Of a stretch of DNA of 18,496 nt, positions 1 to 10,437 are shown one piece after another. Source of the stretch: an uncultured Selenomonas sp. (GTDB lineage: Bacteria > Bacillota > Negativicutes > Selenomonadales > Selenomonadaceae); contig CALIBA010000229.1 in NCBI GenBank assembly GCA_938045435.1, forward strand, positions 1 through 18,496, in the 5' to 3' direction. Numbering within the stretch: position 1 is the first letter of the stretch; every line of letters starts with the position of its first letter. Under the pieces are notes generated by a model, which worked only from the letters and a program-made list of their open reading frames with translations, had not been told where the DNA came from and ran no database searches. A program made the translations under genes and the position numbers.

Positions 1-1
1 G

Positions 2-145
2 GACGGCTATATCCTCACCAATCATCACGTGCTGGGCGACGGCACACAGATCGAGATACGCGCAGCGCAGCGGGCGACGGGAGCGGCACGGCACCAAGCC
101 GCGGCAGTGACACCGGAAAACAGGAATAGTCTCAATGGGCTATGA
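2..145 (+). pseudogene. Truncated HtrA/DegP-type serine protease fragment
   Basis: The frame open from the window edge begins with DGYILTNHHVLGDG, the block around the catalytic His of HtrA/DegP trypsin-like proteases (usual form DGYILTNxHVV). A complete protease would continue for over 100 residues with the catalytic Asp, the GNSGG-type Ser motif and normally a PDZ domain. Here only about 38 residues follow the His block, they do not resemble the family, and a TGA at 143-145 ends the frame. The two other forward frames do not resume HtrA sequence. The gene therefore looks truncated or rearranged, and its end runs into the leader of the malic enzyme gene. The upstream part lies outside the window. 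The family call rests on one short motif. Confidence 0.6.
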
Positions 146-173
146 TCTCACGCAGCAGAAAGGATGTTTTACC

Positions 174-1418
<1,245 letters not shown>

Positions 1419-1434
1419 GTGACCTTCCCATAAC

Positions 1435-1474
1435 AAACCGCCGCCGGAGGAACATTCCTCTAGAGGCGGTTTTC
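1435..1474 (+). terminator. Rho-independent terminator after the malic enzyme gene
   Basis: AAACCGCC (1435-1442) pairs with GGCGGTTT (1465-1472). An inner stem, GAGGAA (1447-1452) with TTCCTC (1455-1460), extends the hairpin. The T run lies within and just after the 3' arm, 17 bp after the stop codon. Confidence 0.85.
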
Positions 1475-1561
1475 TGATGCGATTTCCAAACAAATCCTTC
1501 TATACCATCATACATCCAAGTGCTGCCAAAACGATAGGCAGTCATTCGGGCTCTTTGTCAG

Positions 1562-1748
1562 ATGTTACATGCTCCTAAGCAAACCTTAGCGGAGCAAGCG
1601 GAGGAAGGGCGCGTTCTGCCCCCGGTGAATTTCTTTCGTTTAAGCGAAGCGCGTTTAAGAAATTCGCCGGTATTTAGGCAGATAAGCGCTCGACCGCTTG
1701 CGTAATGAGGCGTTTGCGTGGAGCAAGTTCGGAGGCATTCCGTAACAT
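1562..1748. repeat. Compound palindromic intergenic element, about 187 bp
   Basis: Nested inverted repeats fill most of this gene-free stretch. Outer ends: ATGTTAC (1562-1568) and GTAACAT (1742-1748). Next layer: GCAAGCGG (1594-1601) and CCGCTTGC (1694-1701). Next: TCTGCC (1615-1620) and GGCAGA (1677-1682). Core: a 14-bp stem of 1622-1635 with 1657-1670, perfect except for one pair that would be G-U in RNA. A separate small hairpin pairs GCTCC...TAAG with CTTA...GGAGC at 1571-1595. Such layered symmetry suggests a structured RNA or a dispersed palindromic repeat. The 74-aa minus-strand frame across it (1558-1782) looks spurious. No second copy was seen in this window. Confidence 0.65.
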
Positions 1749-1801
1749 TTACCATAGCGCCGTCATTCTTGGCCCCCTTCATCCATAAAGAGCGTGATGC
1801 G

Positions 1802-2020
1802 ATGGAAGCTTACGAATTTCTTTCGTTTGTCTTTCTCGTTACAATTTGCATTGGAACACTGCATAAAAAATTAATCCCCAATGCGTCATGTCATCACAAA
1901 CCTCTCCCATGCAGCACGATATGCCGCCTCGACTGCCTGCACATAGCCGCGCACATCCATGAGGGGCGCAGATTGCAGAATCGTGCGCAGATTCTCCCGC
2001 AGGGCCGTGAGCGTCTCTAA
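1802..2020 (+). pseudogene. Degenerate Hol-Tox (holin-like toxin) reading frame
   Basis: The frame begins MEAYEFLSFVFLVTICIG, the pattern of the tiny Hol-Tox toxins (ME-x-YEFL followed by one hydrophobic segment). It closely parallels the intact 22-aa copy at 17331-17399. After HKK near residue 24, where such peptides usually stop, the frame continues without a stop into unrelated residues and runs antisense through the 3' end of the GT41 gene until 2018-2020. The ribosome site is poor (AAAGAGCGTG), unlike the GGGGGAGG of the intact copy. Read as a decayed toxin gene that lost its stop and its ribosome site, although a functional extended peptide cannot be excluded. Confidence 0.55.
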
Positions 2021-3628
2021 AGAACCCGCGAGCGCCGCCGCAGTCCGAACGTATTCATCGGGTGTTTTCGCCACGAGATCCTCCAGATTTGCATTGGTTA
2101 AAAGACTTGCACCGAATCTGCCCCCGTGGCTTTTTCCGCAGAGCGTCACAACGGGCACGCCCATGTAGAGCGCCTCACAGGTCGTAAGGCCGCCTGTATA
2201 GGGGAACGTATCGAGCGCGATGTCCATATCCGCGTACTCAGTGAGATATTCCTTCGTAAAGCCGCGCATCTCCACGCGCCCTTCAGAGATCCCCGCACAG
2301 ACAAAACGCTTGGCCGCCACCGCACGCCCCTCGGCACTGTCAAAGAGTTTGCTCTTAACCAACAGACGCGACTTAGGCACGGCATCGAGCACCTGCCGCC
2401 AGAGCAGGAGCACCTCGTCCGTCACCTTACTGAAATTGTTAAAGCAGCCAAACGTCACATAGCCCCGTGCCGCCATCGGCGGCGGCGCGGGCTGCGGCAT
2501 ATCACCTGCACCGAGCGGCAGATAGCAAAAATGACTGTGCGGCAGACGGATGATCTCCTCCGTGAAATCCTGCCGCACCGTTCCCTCCGGGTCAAGGATC
2601 CCATCCGAGAGCATATAGTCAACGGCAGAAAGCCCCGTCGTATCAAAGTAGCCAATCCCCGTCATCTGTACGGGCGCGGGCTTATGAGCGAGTATGGGCA
2701 GACAGTTGTTTTTCGTGTGTCCCGAGAGATCCACGAGAATATCTATCGCGTCGCGCCGCACGCGCGCGGCCGCCCCCGCGGCGCTCATCCCCATGATATT
2801 GCGCCAGTGAATCGGCTCTTGCTGCATCGCCAGCGAAATCGCATCCTCCGCGCAGCGCGCATAACAGTACACAGAAAACTGCTCCTGATCGAACGCATGC
2901 AGTAGAGGATAGAGGAAATATGCAACGGGATGGCGGCACAGATCCGGCGAAATATAGCCAATGCGAATCTTATCGTGCCCGCGTGCTGCGTCCGCAGCCG
3001 ATGCGAGCGGGCGAATATCCTCATGGATTTTCTGATAGTCACGCAAAAGACCCCGAAAGGCGCCGCGTGCGTGCTCGGGCAGGTAGTTCACCGCAAAGAG
3101 CGCATTGCTGTACTCCGTCGATTTCTGCGCCCGCATCGTCTCCCGCAGCCCCGAGGCAACAAAAGAGCGCACTGCCTCCTCCGTCTCGCCCATGAGCGTT
3201 AAGGCAGAGCCGAGGAGACTGTACGCCTCTGCGAGAAACTTCATGCAGTAGGCCGTCTCCCGCGGTGCGCGTGCAATGCGCTTTTCCAGCGCCGCAATCA
3301 GCGCACGCAGCAGCCGCACCTGGGTGCGCACATGCCCGTGCGCTTTTTCAATATAGATCTCCTGCATGGCGGCACCCGCATGCGCAGCATCCACCGCCCG
3401 AATCTCTGCAATCTCCCTGCGTGCCGCATCGAACTGTCCCAGATGCACCAGAGACGCCGCGCGCACATAGTGCAGCTCTGTATCGTGCGGCAGCTTTTGC
3501 AAAAGCTCCTGCATCAGCTCTGCCGCCTGCGCGTACTCCTTCTCCTGATAGAGGCTGTTTGCACGACTAAGTGCCGCTTCCCGCTGCTTTCTCTCGGCGC
3601 GTTCCTTCCGCTCATTTCCAAAGTACAT
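1886..3628 (-). CDS. TPR-containing O-GlcNAc transferase-like glycosyltransferase (GT41/SPINDLY family)
   Basis: The 580-aa protein has helical TPR-like repeats at about residues 15-160 and a GT41 catalytic region at about 220-560. Matches to the O-GlcNAc-transferase family include RIGYISPDLCRHPVAYF (222-238), whose His233 aligns with a known active-site His, DILVDLSGHT (296-305), FGCFNNFSKV (393-402) with the conserved Lys401, DTFPYTGGLTTCEAL (473-487) and GGRFGASLL (502-510). Such enzymes transfer sugars, usually GlcNAc, to Ser/Thr of proteins; bacterial copies often serve surface or flagellin glycosylation, but the target here is unknown. The ATG at 3628 is preferred (AAAGG 10 nt upstream) over a TTG at 3661 that lacks a ribosome site. 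It is transcribed away from gyrA. No clear terminator was seen downstream. Confidence 0.88.
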   Translation of the reverse strand: MYFGNERKERAERKQREAALSRANSLYQEKEYAQAAELMQELLQKLPHDTELHYVRAASLVHLGQFDAARREIAEIRAVDAAHAGAAMQEIYIEKAHGHVRTQVRLLRALIAALEKRIARAPRETAYCMKFLAEAYSLLGSALTLMGETEEAVRSFVASGLRETMRAQKSTEYSNALFAVNYLPEHARGAFRGLLRDYQKIHEDIRPLASAADAARGHDKIRIGYISPDLCRHPVAYFLYPLLHAFDQEQFSVYCYARCAEDAISLAMQQEPIHWRNIMGMSAAGAAARVRRDAIDILVDLSGHTKNNCLPILAHKPAPVQMTGIGYFDTTGLSAVDYMLSDGILDPEGTVRQDFTEEIIRLPHSHFCYLPLGAGDMPQPAPPPMAARGYVTFGCFNNFSKVTDEVLLLWRQVLDAVPKSRLLVKSKLFDSAEGRAVAAKRFVCAGISEGRVEMRGFTKEYLTEYADMDIALDTFPYTGGLTTCEALYMGVPVVTLCGKSHGGRFGASLLTNANLEDLVAKTPDEYVRTAAALAGSLETLTALRENLRTILQSAPLMDVRGYVQAVEAAYRAAWERFVMT

Positions 3629-3776
3629 TGAGGCACGACCTTTCCCGATGATGTCCTTCAAAACTTCATTCGACGCACATCAGCGGAATCCTTCTTCCCC
3701 CTCCTGCCCCCGCGTGTATGGCAAAGCGCCCGCTTTCCACTGTGATAGAACCAGTCATCCCAAAAGCCCGAAAATA

Positions 3777-3805
3777 TAGACTTTTCGTTCCGAAAATGCT
3801 ATAAT
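3777..3805 (+). promoter_or_regulatory. gyrA promoter
   Basis: TAGACT (3777-3782), a 17-bp spacer and a perfect TATAAT (3800-3805) with TG two bases upstream of the -10. The expected start is near 3812. Three CGAAAA/TTTTCG half-sites (3769-3774, 3782-3787, 3791-3796) overlap the promoter and form two adjoining inverted repeats that may bind a regulator. Confidence 0.8.
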
Positions 3806-3846
3806 CATATTTGATTTTTATGGAACGAAAACAAAGAGGTGACACA

Positions 3847-6294
<2,448 letters not shown>

Positions 6295-6298
6295 GCAC

Positions 6299-6326
6299 AG
6301 CGCAGCAAATGTTTGCTGCGCTTTTT
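6299..6326 (+). terminator. Rho-independent terminator after gyrA
   Basis: Perfect 11-bp stem, AGCGCAGCAAA (6299-6309) with TTTGCTGCGCT (6312-6322), TG between the arms, followed by a T run, 4 bp after the gyrA stop codon. Confidence 0.93.
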
Positions 6327-6349
6327 CAAAAGACATGAAAGGAGACATC

Positions 6350-7393
6350 ATGTACAAAATATCCACTGTTACGCCATCCGATGCGCAGGGACGCGCACGC
6401 GTACGCGCCCTCCTGGAAAAAGAACAAATCCGCATGGATGCAAACCTCGACTACACGTGCGCCATCTTCGATGAGACGCAGCATGCCATCGCAACAGGCA
6501 GCTGCTATGGCAATACCCTGCGCTGCTTTGCCGTCGCGCACGCCCACCAGGGAGAGGGCATCCTGCACGCACTCCTCACGCATCTCATGGACGTACAGAA
6601 AGAGCGCGGCAACGACGCCGTCTTTCTCTACACCAAAGGCGCTACCGCCCCCTACTTTCAGCATCTCGGCTTTCATGAAATCGCCCGTGTCGGCACGGAA
6701 ATTGTCTTTCTCGAAAATAAGAGCGACGGTTTTTCCTCCTACCTCGAAAACCTGTCCAAGGAAAGTCCAGAGACATCCGGCACTGCCGCCGCCATTGTCC
6801 TCAATGCCAACCCCTTTACACGCGGGCACCTCTACCTTGTCGAATACGCCGCGCGGGAATGCGATTTGCTGCATCTATTCATCGTCAGCGAGGAGATGAG
6901 CCTCTTCCCCTTTGCCGTGCGGGAACGTCTTGTGCGCGAGGGCACGGCGCATCTAAATAATGTCATCTGCCATGCGAGCGGTCCGTACATCGTCAGCCAG
7001 TCCACATTCCCGAGCTACTTCCAAAAGGACGAGGATGCCGTCATCGAGAGCCATGCAAAGCTCGACATCGCCGTCTTTACGCGCATCGCAGCAGCACTCG
7101 GCATCACGCGCCGCTACGTCGGCTCAGAACACGCTAGCCGCGTCACGCGCCTCTACAATGAAATCATGCAGACAGAGCTGCCAAAGGCGGACATCGAATG
7201 CCGCATCATCCCACGCAGAGAGATCAGCGGCGCACCGATCAGCGCCTCCAATGTCCGCCGTGCCATCAAAGACGGTGATCTCGCCGCCATCGCTCAGCTC
7301 GTACCGGAGACGACGCTCGCCTACCTAAAGAGCCCGGAGAGTGCAGAAGTCCGCGCAAAGATTGCAGCAGCCGATGACGTTGTGCACTACTAA
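6350..7393 (+). CDS. citC: [Citrate (pro-3S)-lyase] ligase
   Basis: Predicted to activate citrate lyase by acetylating, with ATP and acetate, the thiol of the prosthetic group on its acyl-carrier subunit (CitD). The 347-aa protein has the expected two parts: an N-terminal GNAT-like region (about 1-130, with AHAHQGEGIL and PYFQHLGFHEI) and a C-terminal nucleotidyltransferase domain with NANPFTRGH (152-160) and ISASNVRRAI (298-307). The length matches the family. The ATG at 6350 has AAAGGAGA ideally placed upstream; an ATG at 6335 overlaps that ribosome site. No citD, citE, citF, citX or citG is present in the window, and terminators on both sides make it a single-gene unit. Its partner subunits must be encoded elsewhere if it is functional. 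Confidence 0.92.
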   Translation: MYKISTVTPSDAQGRARVRALLEKEQIRMDANLDYTCAIFDETQHAIATGSCYGNTLRCFAVAHAHQGEGILHALLTHLMDVQKERGNDAVFLYTKGATAPYFQHLGFHEIARVGTEIVFLENKSDGFSSYLENLSKESPETSGTAAAIVLNANPFTRGHLYLVEYAARECDLLHLFIVSEEMSLFPFAVRERLVREGTAHLNNVICHASGPYIVSQSTFPSYFQKDEDAVIESHAKLDIAVFTRIAAALGITRRYVGSEHASRVTRLYNEIMQTELPKADIECRIIPRREISGAPISASNVRRAIKDGDLAAIAQLVPETTLAYLKSPESAEVRAKIAAADDVVHY

Positions 7394-7432
7394 GCGATCT
7401 TGCACGGCGCATCCGCCAAAAATAAACAACAA

Positions 7433-7473
7433 GACAGCACAGAAATTTATGGATTTCTGTGCTGTCCCTTTTT
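7433..7473. terminator. Bidirectional terminator between citC and the convergent 159-aa gene
   Basis: Perfect 14-bp stem: GACAGCACAGAAAT (7433-7446) with ATTTCTGTGCTGTC (7453-7466), 6-nt loop, then CCTTTTT on the plus strand. The A-rich flank on the left gives a T-rich tail on the minus strand, so it can serve both convergent genes. Confidence 0.93.
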
Positions 7474-7490
7474 CTGTCAAGCGCCCCGCA

Positions 7491-7970
7491 TCATACGCGC
7501 ACGACGGATACCGACCCATCCTCGCTGATGGCGCGGCAGGCATCCGTATAGACCTCAACGAGCGCATATCCACCGCGCAGCGCGAGGGCGCGTGCCTTCT
7601 CCAGCCCTTCCGGCAGCGCCTCCCCCATTTTATAGTGCTCGATGATACTGTTGGTAAGGGTGAGGGTGTGGACTTCATACGGTTTTCCGAGATAACACTT
7701 TGAAACAATGCCGATGAGCTCCCCCCGCATCTCCACGAGATCCGGAAACGCCGCCCGGATCTCCGTGAGGATGGCTTCTTTTTCCGCCGCACACATCGCA
7801 GCCCCTCCCGCATCGAGCCGGCAGAGCGCCTCGATGTAGCGTGCAGAGCGTGTTTTCCGCAGGAGGCGGTCGCGCTGCTGCGGATCCTTGATGATTTCTT
7901 TGGTGGGTGCCGTATGCAGATGAAGGGCCTGCGCCTCCCCCTGCTTTTGATTGAGCAATGGTCTTGGCAT
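7491..7970 (-). CDS. Hypothetical protein, last gene of the AAA+ cluster
   Basis: A 159-aa soluble, charged protein without signal peptide, membrane segment or motif I recognise. The first 45 residues are rich in Lys, Arg and Gln and look flexible; the rest (about 60-159) looks like a compact alpha/beta domain with ITLTNSIIEHYKMGE-like and GGYALVEVYTD segments. The ATG at 7970 is well supported by AGGAGGA 5 nt upstream. It starts 9 bp after the AAA+ ATPase gene stops, so the two are almost certainly co-transcribed and may be partners. The bidirectional terminator at 7433-7473 closes the unit. No function can be assigned. Confidence 0.8.
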   Translation of the reverse strand: MPRPLLNQKQGEAQALHLHTAPTKEIIKDPQQRDRLLRKTRSARYIEALCRLDAGGAAMCAAEKEAILTEIRAAFPDLVEMRGELIGIVSKCYLGKPYEVHTLTLTNSIIEHYKMGEALPEGLEKARALALRGGYALVEVYTDACRAISEDGSVSVVRV

Positions 7971-7979
7971 AATGTCCTC

Positions 7980-9554
7980 CTAAACCAGCACGCGCCGCGT
8001 GCGCTTTTCTCCGGATGTGCGCAGCTCAGTGCCGCTGCCGATGGGACGGCCGCTTGCGGGTACGGCGCGTTCCTTCCCCCACTCGCGGATGGCGGCAATC
8101 TTCTCGGGCGCGGTCAAAGAGAGCGGAACGACGTTCTCGAAGGCACTGCGCAGATTTTCCTCCGAGAGCTGAAAGGCAGGGCTTGCAATCGTCCGATAGG
8201 CGAGATCGCGCACCGTAGACTCCAGATCCGCCCCCGTAAACCCCTCGGTCATCTCGATGAGCGTCTGTGCGAAGGGGCCTGTAAAATCAAGGCCTAAGTA
8301 TTTACGCATGTAGAGCCGCAAAATCTCGTCCCGCTCATCCGCAGTCGGCAGGTCGATAAAGAAAAGCTCATCGAAGCGCCCGCGCCGCAGCAGCTCTGAG
8401 GGCAGCATGGAGACATCGTTGGCGGTTGCAACGACAAAGACCTGCTTTCTGCACTCTTGCAGCCAAAAGAGGAACTGCCCGACCATCCGCGTGGAAACGC
8501 CGCCGTCCCCCGTGCTGCCCGCCCCTGAAAGCCCTTTTTCAATCTCGTCGATCCAGAGAATGCAGGGCGCGACATTTTCCGCGGTCATGAGCGCATCCCT
8601 GAGCTGCTGCTCGCTCTGCCCGACATAGCTGCCCTGCACGGTCGCAAAATCAAGACGGTAGAGCGGCAGCTTCCAACTGACTGAAATCGCTTTGGCGGAG
8701 AGGGATTTACCGCAGCCGGGCACGCCGACGAGGAGAATGCCGCGCGGGGATTTCAGCCCCTTTTCCCGAAGGATCGCCCGCTTTTCGGCGGAAAAGAGCT
8801 GCCGCTTCTCATCGAGCCAGCTCCGCAGACCCGCAAGACCGCCGACATCCTGCACACTCTCATCGGCATGGATTTTTTCAAGACCTGAAATATCGGAAAA
8901 GAGGCGGTCCTTCGCGTTGCGCACCTCGTCCATATCCTCCTTGCGGATGGCCTTTTTCGCAACGAGCGCCGCCATGACATTTTCCGCCTCAATCGCGGTG
9001 ACACCGCCGAGGATGGAGGCTGCCTCACGGATGTCCCGCTCATCCCACTCAATCGTGATTTCCGTGCGGTAGTCGTCGATGTAGCGGCGAATGGTCGCCG
9101 CCATCTCATCCTCATCGGGCAGCGGCAGAGAGAGCATCAGCCCAAGACGCTGCAAGCGGTTCCAGACGGCGGCCTGCGTAAAGACGATGATGGCGCCGCC
9201 CGTCTCACTCGCAAGGGTCACGAGATCGAGGAGCTGCCGCGCGTCGCTGCTGTCGCTCGTCAGATCGGGAATCTCCGTGAGGATGAGCGTGAGGTTCTGG
9301 CGACGTTTCATCTGCTCGCTCATGTAGTCCATGGCGCCATAGATGGATTTGTCCTCACTGATGACCTTGTCCGTCATGAGGTCATAGACCCCCTTCGAGA
9401 GGGTATGCACGCAGATGGGAAGCGACAGCTCTGTCGCCACTTCCTTCAGCAGGCAGAGCGCACGGCCGCGCTCGACGGTGTGCAGGGCGATGAAGGGGAT
9501 GCGCGCGATGGCATAGCGCGTGAGAAGCTCTTTGCACTCGTTCCGTGCCGTCAT
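7980..9554 (-). CDS. AAA+ ATPase, Ycf46-like
   Basis: The 524-aa protein has a divergent N-terminal domain (1-230; degraded RecA-like fold with ALHTVERGRAL and LTLILTEIPDL) and one complete AAA+ module. Key motifs: Walker A GVPGCGKS (277-284), pore-loop-like GSYVGQSEQQL (308-318), Walker B CILWIDEIEK (331-340), sensor-1 ATAND (376-380), arginine fingers RRGRFDE (390-396) and sensor-2 GADLES (441-446). This domain order and the N-terminal 'TERGRAL' region resemble the Ycf46 group, whose function is poorly defined. No protease or membrane domain is present, so it is not FtsH. It has its own strong promoter (9622-9650) and a leader hairpin, and is followed closely by the 159-aa gene. The ATG has GGGAGGA upstream. 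A likely role is ATP-driven remodelling of a partner encoded in the same cluster (inference). Confidence 0.88.
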   Translation of the reverse strand: MTARNECKELLTRYAIARIPFIALHTVERGRALCLLKEVATELSLPICVHTLSKGVYDLMTDKVISEDKSIYGAMDYMSEQMKRRQNLTLILTEIPDLTSDSSDARQLLDLVTLASETGGAIIVFTQAAVWNRLQRLGLMLSLPLPDEDEMAATIRRYIDDYRTEITIEWDERDIREAASILGGVTAIEAENVMAALVAKKAIRKEDMDEVRNAKDRLFSDISGLEKIHADESVQDVGGLAGLRSWLDEKRQLFSAEKRAILREKGLKSPRGILLVGVPGCGKSLSAKAISVSWKLPLYRLDFATVQGSYVGQSEQQLRDALMTAENVAPCILWIDEIEKGLSGAGSTGDGGVSTRMVGQFLFWLQECRKQVFVVATANDVSMLPSELLRRGRFDELFFIDLPTADERDEILRLYMRKYLGLDFTGPFAQTLIEMTEGFTGADLESTVRDLAYRTIASPAFQLSEENLRSAFENVVPLSLTAPEKIAAIREWGKERAVPASGRPIGSGTELRTSGEKRTRRVLV

Positions 9555-9578
9555 AAAATCCTCCCTTTATAGATGCAT

Positions 9579-9601
9579 AAAAAGCGCATCCCTGCGGATG
9601 C
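9579..9601 (-). terminator. Intrinsic terminator/attenuator in the AAA+ gene leader
   Basis: On the minus strand GCATCC (9601-9596) and GGATGC (9591-9586) form a tight stem with a 4-nt loop, followed by GC and TTTTT (9583-9579). It lies downstream of the promoter at 9622-9650 and upstream of the ATPase start. It can therefore end transcripts from the upstream genes and also attenuate the ATPase's own transcript. Confidence 0.65.
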
Positions 9602-9621
9602 TTCTCTGCGTCGATTCATGT

Positions 9622-9650
9622 ATCATAGTGCCACATGCTCAATGTGTCAA
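9622..9650 (-). promoter_or_regulatory. Strong sigma-70-type promoter for the AAA+ gene
   Basis: On the minus strand: TTGACA (9650-9645), exactly 17 bp, then TATGAT (9627-9622). The -35 lies inside the last codons of the 150-aa gene. The predicted start near 9615 gives a leader of about 60 nt that contains the hairpin at 9579-9601. Confidence 0.8.
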
Positions 9651-10091
9651 ATCACTCACACGATGACTGCGGACAATGCTCATCATCCTGCCCGTGCGGT
9701 CGCTGCGTGCTGTATCCAAAAGGCTCTCCTGCATCCTTTCGGCATGTTCTGCAACCATCTTACACAGCGCTGCCCGCTGCTCCTTAGGCAGGGCGGGGAG
9801 ATCGACCGCACGCAGCAAAAAGGAGAGTGTGCGCCGCAGACCAAGCAGCGCCGCAATGGTTTCCCGCTCATCCCGTGCATGCTGCATACTGCGGGAAAAG
9901 ACCTCTGAGGCCGCACCCAAACGCACCTCGACGGCATTCATCAGCTGCGCCGTGAAACGCTCCGCGACGCCGGACTGCCACGAAAGACTGCCCTCTTGCA
10001 TCGCCGCAAGGACTTCCTCATCGTGTCCGCGCTCTTTGAAAAGCGCAAGGAGCGCGATCCAATCGGCATAGGTCTTAGGCGGACATATCAT
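9639..10091 (-). CDS. Hypothetical helical protein of the AAA+ cluster
   Basis: A 150-aa protein that appears almost entirely alpha-helical, beginning MICPPKTYADWIALL and rich in Ala, Leu, Arg and Glu. There is no signal peptide, membrane segment or known motif. The chosen ATG at 10091 overlaps the stop of the upstream zinc-ribbon gene in an ATGA arrangement and has AGGAG 7 nt upstream; an upstream in-frame ATG at 10136 would overlap the zinc-ribbon gene by about 49 bp and is less likely. The overlap implies translational coupling with the zinc-ribbon protein. Its tail carries the -35 of the next promoter. Function unknown. Confidence 0.75.
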   Translation of the reverse strand: MICPPKTYADWIALLALFKERGHDEEVLAAMQEGSLSWQSGVAERFTAQLMNAVEVRLGAASEVFSRSMQHARDERETIAALLGLRRTLSFLLRAVDLPALPKEQRAALCKMVAEHAERMQESLLDTARSDRTGRMMSIVRSHRVSDLTH

Positions 10092-10423
10092 ATTCTGCTC
10101 CTGCGCACGGGGCTGTGCGGCGGTGTGAGGTTCCACATGGGAAGCCCTGCTGCAAAAATATCTGCACCGCGCTCTCCGATGGGTTCATCTCGGGGGGATG
10201 GCATCTGCTGCGCCGCCGCACCCGCATCAATGGGCGCAAACGGCATATCGCCGCGTGCATCTGCGGTGGCCGCCGCTTTTGCACCGCCCTTTTCCGCAGT
10301 GCCCAATGTACACGCTCCGCAGCTGCTGCAAAAGGCCGCATTTTCTCCATACACGGCACCACAATGCGAACAGACCCGCTCTGTCTTTTTTTGAATCTCT
10401 GCAAAAGCACTCTGCTGGCTCAC
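10088..10423 (-). CDS. Small zinc-ribbon protein of the AAA+ cluster
   Basis: The 111-aa protein opens with a rubredoxin-like zinc ribbon: Cys18-x2-Cys21, a ten-residue spacer, then Cys32-x2-Cys35 (motifs VCSHCG and FCSSCG). The remaining ~70 residues are Ala-, Pro- and Gly-rich and probably disordered, ending with a short PMWNLTPPHSP segment. The start is taken as GTG at 10423 because GAGGAGG precedes it by about 8 nt; the TTG at 10441 would overlap that ribosome site. It lies 14 bp after the 573-aa gene and overlaps the next gene by 4 bp. Such zinc-ribbon-plus-linker proteins often act as adaptors, which is only an inference here. Confidence 0.8.
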   Translation of the reverse strand: MSQQSAFAEIQKKTERVCSHCGAVYGENAAFCSSCGACTLGTAEKGGAKAAATADARGDMPFAPIDAGAAAQQMPSPRDEPIGERGADIFAAGLPMWNLTPPHSPVRRSRI

Positions 10424-10437
10424 TGTGCCCCCTCCTC

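Noticed and set aside
1558..1782. 74-aa minus-strand frame across the palindromic element
   Set aside because: It is made of the inverted repeat itself and has no ribosome site; probably a spurious ORF of a repeat element.
2126..2905. 259-aa plus-strand frame opposite the GT41 gene
   Set aside because: Antisense shadow rich in Arg and His; the minus strand has clear GT41 motifs.
3782..3796. Possible LexA (SOS) box in the gyrA promoter
   Set aside because: The TTTTCG-TTC-CGAAAA palindrome does not match the Gram-positive CGAAC-N4-GTTCG pattern.
7980..9554. FtsH-type protease call for the AAA+ gene
   Set aside because: No HEXXH zinc-protease motif and no N-terminal membrane segments; the N-terminal region fits Ycf46-like ATPases better.
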